64,000 bases of DNA from Notospermus geniculatus (lineage: Eukaryota > Nemertea > Pilidiophora > Heteronemertea > Lineidae). A model generated the notes under the pieces. That model did not search any database, was not told the DNA's origin, and saw only the letters and a list, made by a program, of their open reading frames with translations. Location: the NCBI GenBank assembly GCA_002633025.1, contig NMRB01000063.1, positions 557,637-621,636 of the forward strand, given 5' to 3'. Position numbers and translations under genes: made by a program. Shown one piece after another: positions 50,714-62,500 of the stretch. Position 1 is the first letter of the stretch. Every line of letters starts with the position of its first letter.

Positions 50714-53162
50714 GCCATATGTTAGGAAACCAGCGATGGTAAATTGCCCATAGCGAGCCAACTCGCACCACAAAACTCTCCTATGGTTTAGAGAGTGGAG
50801 AGCCTTAATATTGTGACTACAAAGTCCATTCTCACCTAAATTGAAAGTCGCATGGGATGTGTGCACGTTCACTGAAATGAGTTGAAATGTTATCGGGGAG
50901 AATTCTCATTTCTTATTTTCCCACTTATGGGAATAGAAGCCCAAATCAAAAGTTAGCATTCTTCAGCCCAAAAATTTACAGACAGTCCTGGGTTCAACTG
51001 CAGGGAAGTCATTCGAAAAATGCCCAAATTGAAATGGTCAAGAAGCAAAATTGTACAGTCGAAAACTTTGTATAAAAACATGCAGTTGCTATAGCAATAA
51101 ATAAGTAGCACTTTAGTCAGAGCTTAATTTATATTAGCATAAAAGTTGGGGCTTTTTGAGGAAGTGTGATTTCAAATATCCATCATGTCATCCCCATAAC
51201 TTTAAGTAGATTCTTTTACAAAATTTCTACACGTCGTTTTTGGCTCAGAATTTGAAATATTTCCCTTGCCCGAGATCAACTGGCCGATCGCTGCATAACC
51301 TGCTCCTGAACAGTGTCAACACGTGTTTTCTAGCAAGCAAAAATAATTTTTCGAAACTTCAGGTGATCTGATCAGTGCCTGTCATTATTAACTCCCTACA
51401 ACCTGTTCTGAAACAGTCCTAAATTCTAAGACACATGGTTCATGCCAATGCTTACAACTGACAAGCCACTTGATCTGATGCCTTCGAAAGGTGTTTGGTC
51501 AAGGCCAATCCTGGTGTTGTAGTTAATTGTCACACCCATGTGAAACCATCCTGCCCGGCAGTGCCGCAGAACCTAACTCACATCAGTGACGCAAATATGT
51601 CTCAACAAGCACTGCATGAAAGTTTAAAAATACTGGCCTTTATATCATGAACTCAAAGAAAAAGACCGGGGCAATTTTGTACACAATCAAATGACTAGAC
51701 ATTTTAATTATTCATTGTGCTTTTTCATTGGACAACCAAACAGTTAAATAGTCCCCACACATACCCGGTAAATGTGCTTTTACTGAAAGGCCCAAAATTG
51801 TTTTGTTGATGCTGAACTTTCAGCAGAGGAAAGGAATCAGTTTGCATGTGTTCACATCAGTCCCGCTGTTTGCATCATGCAGAGTCTGAAGTATTGGGCA
51901 GGTATCTATATGTCATCAGTTCCACTGAAGAAGACGTCTTCCAGACAGTCTTTTATACTCTGTTTCCAAATACTGTCCTATGAGACGGCAACATCAACAA
52001 CAAAGATCAGCAGAACAAGCTGGTTCGACTATCTCCAAGGTACAGTCTTAAGAAATGGCAAATGATGATGATGTTTTATATTACAACACGATCAATGCCA
52101 ATTTACGCATGGCATCAAATGACATATTACATGTACAGGTACAAGGCAAATTTTTTTTTGTCGCAGCCCATATGGCAGACATGAGAAGCACGATTTCACC
52201 ATATATCAAGGCCTGATTCCACTGACACGTTTTCACGCCAGGAACCCCAAGATTTATCACCTTGCCTCTTGTTCGGGGGTAGCACGTTGGAAAATAATCA
52301 CCGACGTCAAAGCCTATTTTGAAAAGCACATCAAATTTCAGTATTTTATGGAAAATTACCGCAACTCACATCAAATTACACCACTCATTGGATGGCATCT
52401 GAAGGCGTTGCTGGGGAAATCCCAATATAGGCTTCTGATGAACTCATCTCCACTTAGGTTTGAGCAGAAAGTATCTTCCGCTGAAGTTTTCTAGAAGCCT
52501 TCGAAACGAACTCAAAAAAATTTGAAGGAACTTTCTTTATTTGCTTGATAGGGACAACTTTTCTTCAAATATTTTCAACCCCTAGCAATAGGATGTGAGG
52601 AAACTTTGACTGAAGAGGACGCCTGCTGGAACCTGGGGGTAGATGAGTGAAACTTGGATGAACATATGGAGTTAACTGAAAGACTTGACACTCTTTTATT
52701 GTCCAGAAACCCCATGTTGAGCTACTAAGCTGTATGATATGAGTCCAATTTTATTCCCCCAGCTGAGATTTTGTCTGCCCACTAGATTAAATAACTAGCT
52801 AGCTTAGATGCTCCATTGTCAACGAATCAAGGCTCACCTACATGTAAACCAAACAATATAACAAAATGTGGCCTAATGAAAGGCACTTGGTGCCAACCGA
52901 AGAAAATATCTTGTTACAAGATGACTTGTTTAGTGGTTCACCAATGACAGTGTATAGCGTTAAACATTGCACATTAAAGAGATTCTTTTTCCTTCACGCA
53001 GCGCCAGAACAAATCGACGCCAGGATATCCTTGTGACCTTCCGCAGCTTGCATCCCAGCGTGTGTATCCCAACCTGTTACACAGCCGTCGTGTTATCTAC
53101 TGGTCCCCGTACGTCTTTGGTACATAATAGTATCACATTCCAACATTCCCGCTGTTGCCCTG

Positions 53163-53594
53163 TCATGGAATCCGGCTCCTGGTCGAATTTAGTAACCTAG
53201 AGAATTTGTTGCTCCACGTGGATTGAGTAACAGTTGAGTCAGATGATGAGTCAACAGAATCGTCTGACAAACTGGCAGTCCGTTCAGTCCTATCTGACAC
53301 CAGCTGTTGCACACTTTCAGAGTTCCGTTTCTCTTTATGAGTATTACTTTCCCCAGATAAAGATTCTGAATGTTCTGAAGTAGCTATAACGCTTCTGTCT
53401 TTGGCATCTGTCCGTGCCACTTGAATCTGTCCCGTGTCGGTGACAGCGGGACCTGTACGTCTCGAGTCCGTCTCTCCGTCTGTATCCAATTTGAAGTGCG
53501 TCTGTGATAATGATGCAAGATCTATAGATGCTGGTTGTTGTTCTTCCAGGTCTCGACATGATACCGGGTTGAAGGAACAACATATGTGGCCAGC
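53163..53594 (-). CDS. NELL: NELL terminal exon with long Ser/Thr-rich C-terminal extension
   Basis: Opens [20 protein letters not shown], equivalent to the last 15 or so residues of human NELL (GHICCSVDPQCLQEL), then continues for about 125 codons rich in Ser, Thr, Asp, Glu and Arg before TGA at 53165-53163. Acceptor atatttttcag. The frame is continuous from the homologous part, so the extension is real if the exon is used as read. Confidence 0.9.
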   Translation of the reverse strand, partial: AGHICCSFNPVSCRDLEEQQPASIDLASLSQTHFKLDTDGETDSRRTGPAVTDTGQIQVARTDAKDRSVIATSEHSESLSGESNTHKEKRNSESVQQLVSDRTERTASLSDDSVDSSSDSTVTQSTWSNKFSRLLNSTRSRIP

Positions 53595-56500
53595 CTGAAA
53601 AATATTAAAGGTAAACTCTGTAATACATTCTACTGCTCCAGTACAGCCGAATTATATCGCCTTCGTAAAGCCCCCGTCACATATCCACGCACCGGGCCCA
53701 GTACGGTTTCCCCCACCCAGCGGCTTGCCGTGGATTTTAGAGACAGTATGGGTCGATTACGATTTTCATTTTTATTTTCATGTTCATTTTCATTTTTACG
53801 GTTTTCATTCCCCGGGGGATCAGGGGCAATCTGTCTGTTTTTACTCGCTGTATGGGCCCCGGAGTGGATATGTGACGGGGCCTTAACACAGCCTGATCAA
53901 AATGCTACCACAGTGAATGTGTGATGTGCGAGTTTTCGGAAGTTGGGTGCAATCTTTGCTTTGTAATTGAAAATATGAGATCCCGGGGCACTGAAAAGGT
54001 TCAGTGGTTTATTACCGCTGTACAGCCTCAGAACGCTTCAAATCATTAACCCCAGTACCATCAGAGAGTTTCTTGGAAACTCAAAGAACCTATTATTCAA
54101 CACTCACTCAATCCTTTCAGATCAGTTGCGAGCATGGAATGGCCATTTGACCAATTATCGAACCTGGAGGTTTTTTAAAAATTTTGTCATGCTTGCCAAA
54201 TAAAACTCTGCAATGTTTATGATAAGATTGAATTCACACTGGCATGATGATAATAGACTCTATCACTCCAAAAGAGCGCAGCACCTGATGGTAGTAAAGC
54301 GTCACGACGTCCCATACTATTCCATGACATCTTCCCGTGAGACGACGTCATGATCACTGAAACAAGTGGATTTTTATGAGTCCACGTCACAGAATTCAGA
54401 ATGGGGTGCGGGACGTCGTGACGCTGTATCTACCGTCAGGTGCTGCACTCTTTTGGAGTGATATCGTCTATTAAGAAATACGTACCTTGCATTCGCAAAG
54501 AGTACAGTCATCCTGACTGTCTGATAAATGCCATGTGGCACCATGTTTATACGTTGAGGAATTGAAGTTACACGTTGCATTGATATTTTCATATTTTCGT
54601 GGCGTTCGTTGGCATGGGTTGTCGTTGTAACATCTCGGACAGCATTCGCCTTCAAGTTGAATTGTGTTTTCACAAGAGAGTTCTGGACAGTCTAGTTTCC
54701 AGCAGTCCACCTCGCCATCCTGCACAAAAAAAGTATATTCAACAAGTGAGACATATTACTGAACATTATTATGTCTGATATTCGTGCATAATGTAGGCCT
54801 AATAAGAGAAAGTGAAGTGTATGGCACTGTGGCGCAATGCATGAAATTTGTGAACCATCACGATGATTCTGCAGTATATTCCCAGCAAAGAGTTCTTAGC
54901 TCATCTGCCCCAGGTTTCAGCTGCCAGTATCTTCTGCTGAAGTTTTCAAAGATCCTTAGGAACGAATTAGAAAGAATTTGAAAAAAGATTCTTCAGAGGG
55001 TTGACAAGAACATCTTTTCTTCAAATATTTTGCAATTTGTAGCATGGGATGTGAGAAAACTTTAACAGAAGATGCCGTCTGCTAGACACTAGGTCAGGGA
55101 GTAGATGAGTTATAAAACTGCTCCTCAAATGAAGAGATACATTATCTTACCAAACATTCACAGATCTCACAATCTTCGATCCACTTTTCCCCATTATGAT
55201 TCACAAGCTGAGAGTCTGGGTGGACACAGTGAGCATTTTGAACACAGTGAGGACAGCATTCGCGATCGAAAGCCGGGGACGTGCAGTCGCAGGGTTCTGA
55301 ATCGCAGATTACTCTTCCACTCTGCAAGAAAACAGCGTGACAGTATGCAAATGATGGTCATACTGTTGGGTCAACGAATGAAGAAGCTATTATGAAGATT
55401 AATATCATGACAAAGTGCATAACCACAAGGCTATCACGGCTATCGTGTCAAAGTGCAAATAAGACAAAATCACTTACATGACATGTGCAGGCATGGCAGC
55501 GATTGCCAGGCTTCTTGAACACAGTTCCATTGGCATACTCCATTCCCATGTAAACACAATCTGAAACGACAAAACATCAATTCAAATTCAAAGTCGCCGG
55601 TTTATTGTAGCCTTATATAACTTTATTTGTACCAGCTTGGAAATACAATAAACAGGTGGGAGTGGGGTGCAGACAGACACAGCTGAGGAGAGTGAAGCTT
55701 GAGGTGGTCAAGCATTATTCTGGTTAGTGTCGTCCGACGTCATCAGCTGACAACGATGGCTGCCAAGAGTCACTCCTTGATCAACCAATGTAATCCTGTG
55801 TACCGTCATTGTGACGTATTTGCATGTTGCGGATTGTCAGTGATGTTCGGCGGTTGTTTACAATTCTATTGCAGTCAACCATCATTCTCCAACATCGCCT
55901 GACATTGCCTGACGACGGTTAACGACAGCGCTTGATCAAACTGCAAGCCCACATTTAGAACATCATTATCTTACTCTGCGAGCATCGTTTCTTTCCCTCA
56001 CAAGAACACTCGTAGGCACCATCTCGGTTGATACAACGACTGCTCCGATGACAGGTGTCTCTTCCTTCAGAACATTCATTCACGTCTGAAATTCGTCAAA
56101 ATAATAAATTGTTATCGGAGGTTATCCTCCCTCCAAGAAGCAGACGTCCAGTCTACAATGTTTCACTTTTGATCGTTTATCAATACAAGCAGTCAGCGCT
56201 GCTTATCGCCAAAAGACGGCAGCAAAGTTCCAGCAGACCAATACAATAGTAAATCCGCCTGATTGGTGCTCAGTCAATCATGAATGGGTTCGCTAGGCAT
56301 TGGGCCGTAGTGACACCTATTGGTCAACTCACTGACAGCTCCTATTGAAAAACCTCACCTTTGCAGAGTTTCCCATATCGGTTGTCTTCTCTCCGGCTTG
56401 AGTAACCTTCCTTACACATGCAGTAATACCATCCAGGTAGATTCATACACTCAGAATTCTTGTGGCAGCTGTGAAGGTCTAGTGCACATTCATCAATATC

Positions 56501-59500
56501 TGAGGTAAAGAGGATGAAAATCAACAAATAAGTCACACGATAGAAAGGTCAAACTCCACTTATCCGTACTGTAATAGTCTGGCGCTAGGTCCAAAATCAA
56601 GTCCCAAAACATCACAAGAGTGTTGATGCAGTCTGTTTCAAGATCAGGGTTTCGAAGCTAGACTTGTTCAGCATGACATAAAAGTGAGGTGACCAAATAT
56701 CTAGACTGGTGCTGTACACTTAAAGCAATATTCTACAATGTCATTGTATCTGCCTTTGGACAGAAGATAGGCCCACGTACCGATTTCGCAAAGACTTCCT
56801 TTGAATCCATGACGACACTGGCAGACGTTCGGAGCAATGCAGGTCCCACCATTCAGACACTTTTCCTTACAGATGGCTAGGATGAATGAATAGAAATCAT
56901 GGAAGACTACATGCACGAGATGATACAAAGTTCTGTGAAGCAAGTGTTTAATGTGTAGACCACTGGTGTATCTACTTCATGTACTTGGCTCTCACTGGCC
57001 CACTCTACAGCCTCTGCAAATTCAAAATGGCCACCTAGCGGCCATATTTCAAAATGGCCTACTAGCGGCCATATTGGATAGCAACAAATCATGCTCTGTG
57101 GCAGGAGCTGTGAGCAACAGGTTGCAAAGGAGTTGATGATGAATACCTACCTTTGCAGTTCAATCCATCACCAGAGTACCCATCCTTACATCGGCACTTG
57201 TAACTTCCTGGTGTGTTTGTACACTCTGCGTTTTTATCGCAGTCATTCTGTCCCGTCAAGCACTCATTATGTTCTGTAACATACAGTCGTGAAATTGACC
57301 AGAATGTTGAATGCCTGATTCACTGCACAATGGCTTATGAATAAAATGAGCTAAATGTAAAGGACCAGTCAATACCAACAGGGCACCAATGTATATTTGG
57401 AAAGAACCAGGCCCTGGTATGACATGGCCACAATGATGATGGATGACATTGATGATGATAAGTCAGGCTGAGAAGGCAGACATGATGGATGAGATAACAC
57501 AGAGCCCAAATATCGACAGAAAAAATACACATCTGTATATTTTCCACAAAAGGGGGCAGAAATGTAAGCAGGGGGTGCGAAGAAGCAAACAGCAAGCTGC
57601 TTGTGTTAGAAGGCTTACCTTGGCAGGTAAATGCATCTACGATGGTGTAGCCGGGCAAGCACCGACAGTAGTATGAACCCACGGTGTTAATACATTCACT
57701 ATGGTCACCACAGTGATGGCCATGTGCGCCACCTAAACTAGTGCATTCGTTTACGTCTGAAAGTAAAGCATGATGATTTGAAAATGGGTTAGCATCAGAG
57801 AAAAGCGAACTATGAAGCATTAATGATGGTCATTGGAATTACATGTTATCTGGTCGGTAAGGGAGATTAAATCAGCTCTGAAGTTAGTTGATGTAAGCAG
57901 AGGGAGGTATAGGCCAAAAACTTCACGCAAAAGCAATCTTGAACATGTCTTCAACTACATGTAAATGTATTAGCATAGTTGTATTAAAACATAGTTTTTC
58001 CATTTGGTATTCAGAATCATACTTTCCAATACTAAAACTCTCAGCTGCCAGGGAACAATTCTAAATCTTGGTTTCAAGAGTACGAGAAACTCTAAGAAGT
58101 GTGCGTTGTAGCACTTGATTGACATGAGACAATGGGTCACATGAATAGAGTCTAGTAAATGCTTTTACTTGAATTTTGCAATACAAATGCACTAGGTAAT
58201 GCTGTACAAATCTGAAAACAAGCATTTGCTAGTCTTTATTCATACGACCCAATATTTCTAGAGTACATGTTCCATTTCTGCAGTGTCAAGAAAGCAATTG
58301 CATGTGGGATCAGTAGGACTATCCCACCATCAATAACTACTTGTGATTGCTTATAAGCAAGGGATCTTTTCATTAGTCTACACTGCATACAATTGAATTG
58401 GGCAATTTTTTAACTTGCTGAATAAGGGGGCAATTTCTTCTTGAAGTTTAGAAAGAATAACATTTTTTTCATGTATTTCTCAAACTGGAATGACTTATTA
58501 CCCTATTCGGCACAAGGAATTGTTGGGGAGATATTTCATCTCCCCAGAACGAAGTGACACATGCAAATCATAAGGGACACACTCCGCGTGAGCTACTGCG
58601 AAACTGATGTATTAGGCCAGCTCTGTATACCACTATCTATAAATACACACAGTACACCTGCATGACCTATATTTCTGTCCGCAGTGAAGTACACCTGACT
58701 GCGGACAAGATTTTGCAGTAGCTCACGCGGAGTGTGTCCCTTATGTCTACACCTAATATTTACAATATATTACAATATGTATTGTTCATGCATGGTGAGG
58801 AAGTTAAACCAGGACGACTCCCAAATGACAGGGCCTGGCTATAGTGACTTACTTAAAAGATTTACAGATGCATTACATTTTCTGTTGATGGTTTGTTATC
58901 AAGAGTGGGAGATTGAGTGGAATGCAAGAAATCAAAGTAATTGTCTACACCTACAAGACATTATCAATGGTTTTCTTCACTGCTACTGACAAACATGACA
59001 AAGTCTAAGTGCTGGGTTATGTAACAATTCACGCCAACTCTGCCTGATGACAATTGGTGAAAATAAGCACATGTTTATTGCATTCAAAAACTGAAATGTG
59101 TTTGAAGGGTGATATTCTAGGCTAAGGATGGACCATAATTTATACTGACAAAGTCCTAGCATGTTGATAAGGAAATGTTAAAATTTCATCACCTACATGA
59201 GAGCTAAAACGGACATGAAGATCTAGCCATTGTAGTGAGGGTATCACCTTCACCAGAAGATGGAACCATTGTAGTGAGGGTATCACCTTCACCAGAAGAT
59301 GGAACCATTGTAGTGAGGGTATCACCTTCACCACAAGATGGAACCATTGTAGTGAGGGTATCACCTTCACCACAAGATGGAACCATTGTAGTGAGGGTAT
59401 CATCTTCACCAGAAGATGGAACCATTGTAGTGAGGGTATCACCTTCACCAGAAGATGGAACATTTGCATGTCTGAGGTGGAATGAGTGAAATGCCACAGG

Positions 59501-62500
59501 GCATTCACAGACTAGACACAACTACAAGGAGATGTTTTCGACTGTGCAGAAAGGGGCATGTGTATAAGCTGTGGGGTTGGTCATATCTGTTGAGGCCTGT
59601 CTACACCATCAACATTTCCAAAACATTTCAAATACATCCAGCTGCAACATTTCCAAAACACCATTCTTTTCGATTTGTTGCACAGTGTGGACTGGACCTG
59701 CAACTTTTGCAAACAATTTGAAAACATGTTTTGATAATGTTGCAGAGTGTAGACTAACCCTGAAACAAGTCGCCACATTTCCAAAACAGTTTTCGAAATG
59801 TTTTGTCGCAGAAATGTTTTGAAAATGTTGATGGTGTAGACAGGCCTTAGCAGGTAAAGAGAGATTGTGTTGTTTGTGATGTTGAAGCAGATGTGATGTG
59901 GGTTGTGGATGAACAGTGGTCTCCAACCAGTTGGACAAATTTTATGTGTTGAATCTGGTCAGTGAATTTACCTTTGACCAAACTCGGAAGGTTTTACCAT
60001 TGGGGACAAAGAAGCAGGTCTTACCAAACTGTTTCGTTAACAAGTGGTAAGGATTTAGTGTTGCTCCAATGTGTACTGTAACAAGACCCAAATAAAGCAT
60101 TACCAAGAGCAAAACCATCCGAATTTTGGTCAAAAAACCTCCACATACCAGGGTTAGACCAGTGTAAAATGTGTCAGAATTGCTTCGATGGGACTGTGGC
60201 ATGGGAAAGGTGGCTATACAGTAGCAAAGGCATCAACATCTATATCAAATGAGAGTGATTGATGAAGAAGGATGATGGTGTTTCAAAGAACTCAATTTTT
60301 CCAATCTATCATCATCTTTGGAAACCATCCTGAACCATTACATATGGCACGGTCATCAAACTGTATTCAGAATAGGTGCTGCTGTCTGACCAATGGGGAA
60401 CCGGAGGAACTAACGTCACGACATCGCGCTGCAAGCAGTGCGACCAATGTTTCTTTTTTCTAACGCTATTTCCATTTATTTCTGGCGTGAAAACAACCCT
60501 TTTGTTTCGCTCACCTGGCATTAAAATTTACATCATCTTGTAGCAGATGAAAATTTCTGCATTTTCAGTGCTTTTTTTCAGGATGGCAATAATGGCAACA
60601 TCTTTATCTCATTATTCCTGTAGAAAAATGTACAGCTCATTTTTTCATGACGTAACATCAACTATTAAAACGACGTCAGACATCGCTTCGGTCGCACCGC
60701 TCGCAGCTCCGACCTGTGTCAGGATAACGGCACGCATTTCCTCATTGCAAGTTGGACTCCTTCCTGGCAAAGATTCTCCCAACCATCAGACTGGCTGAGA
60801 GTATCCAGTGATTTCCAATATTCAGAACCTTTTCCTTAACCATTTTGCTGTGACTGACGTGCACAGCACGTCATGACCCAAGTCACTCCATATGCGTATG
60901 ACGTGCAGAGCACGTCATGTATTTCTTTCAAAGAAGCACTGGGAGTGAAATTTTACTTTTCTGTCTGTGCACCTCAGAAGCATTAGTTCTTCAATTTTCA
61001 GACAGACAGCAGCACTCTGACTGTTGTACTCAGAAAGTTTTGCCGCAGCAAAAGGTTGAAATCACAATCATTTGACATAGATGAAAAATAAAAAGCCGAA
61101 TAAACTATGTGTACCACTGCTAGAATGAACACACCTGTAGTCAACACATTTACACTTGCTAAGGCAGAGGCAATGACCACTACAAAAGGAAGTCATGAAA
61201 TTAGGTCAGGAAAACTCATAACAAGAAAAAATTAAAGGACAACCACATTTAAACTCAAATTTTGTGGTTCACATGTGATCGACCCAGGAGTAAAGAAATT
61301 ACAAAATGTAGTGGATAAAACGTTACAATGGTGGTGTGGTGTGGGGGGGCTAAGGGGAGGTGGAGTGTGGCGTGGAGGGGAGGTTCAAGAGGGATCACAG
61401 ACCAGGGCGATGAACAAGGTGACTGGATGTGAAATGAGGGAAAGTTATGAAGGATAAAAAGAAGACACAGGTGATTATGAAGATGGCAAGAAACCAATGG
61501 TTTTGATCGTACATGACTCAGGTCATGCAACATGTTAAGAGTGATAATTATGTAAGGATATCCAAAACTATGGAACTCCAAACCCTGTGGATGAACTGGG
61601 GTGAGGACAGGTTCAGTTAACCTAATTTAGAAATGTTTTGATGACCGTAAGGGTTCTGGACAGATTTTCCGAACTAGGGTTCCATCCACTCAAGTTGGGC
61701 TTTAAATTGGAGTTGTCGAGGGCCATCTACCTGGGATGACAGAAAGGATGCAATGGCTTATCAATGGTATCAAAAGAATCCAGTCCTGCTGAGCCATAGA
61801 GAGTAAATATCAGGCATAGGGAGCAGCAACTACCGGTAAAGCAATATGACATACAAACTCAACCAAGCTGTGAGGATAGAGCGATACAGCCAGGTAGAAA
61901 CATCAACTGATAGTCCTGCACCATAAATTCTAACTCTGCTAGAAAAACACCATTCATTTTTCATTCTTTCTATCCTAAAACTAACAAATGAGAAAAAAAT
62001 GCCAAAAATACAACTTGTTTGTTACAGCAGAACTGAATGAAACCCAGGTGGACACCAAAATGATGCGTGCTGAACATACACAGATGGAATTTATTTAGAC
62101 AATCTATGGGAATTGAATTTGGATTGGATTTTTTTTCATTGTGTTTGGTGCCAAAAGATTGTTGCATGGTGTCTATGGGGAGGAGGCCTAGGGGTGGGTG
62201 TGAAATTATTTAGGAGAAGGGCAGAACATCTTTATTGAGAAAGGCTGTTGAATCAATAGATGTAATTCAGTGACGTCACTGAACAGGTGTGTGCACACTA
62301 GCAGTGCAGTGGGATGTGGATTTCACTACCCATGTAGTCTCCCAAACTTGTAAAACCCCATTGCACCTGGCCACTTGTACAGCTATTGGGACAGTTCAAG
62401 TGTGGTGAAATCTGTCCCACATCGCACCTCAAGTGTGCACACACCGCCTATAGTTGAGTTTTGGTCTGATGGGAAAAGGGAAGAAAGATGGTAAACTTTT

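Larger units (their letters stand above)
45271..53162. other. Region between SMAP and NELL; may include NELL 3' UTR
   Basis: No recognised gene. A partial tandem duplication (tcttcatgatc..aaccagtcatgtctcataac) lies at about 45772-46000, a 43-bp minisatellite at 47400-47945, and MITEs at 48716, 49318 and 50473. A 105-codon open frame at 46410-46727 has no recognised motif. Minus-strand AATAAA hexamers at 52700-52695 and 52541-52536 could end NELL with a 3' UTR of about 0.5-0.6 kb. Confidence 0.5.

Noticed and set aside
59140-59521. 105- and 122-codon repeat proteins on the minus strand
   Set aside because: The 39-bp minisatellite unit is a multiple of three and keeps several frames open at once; it sits inside a NELL intron.
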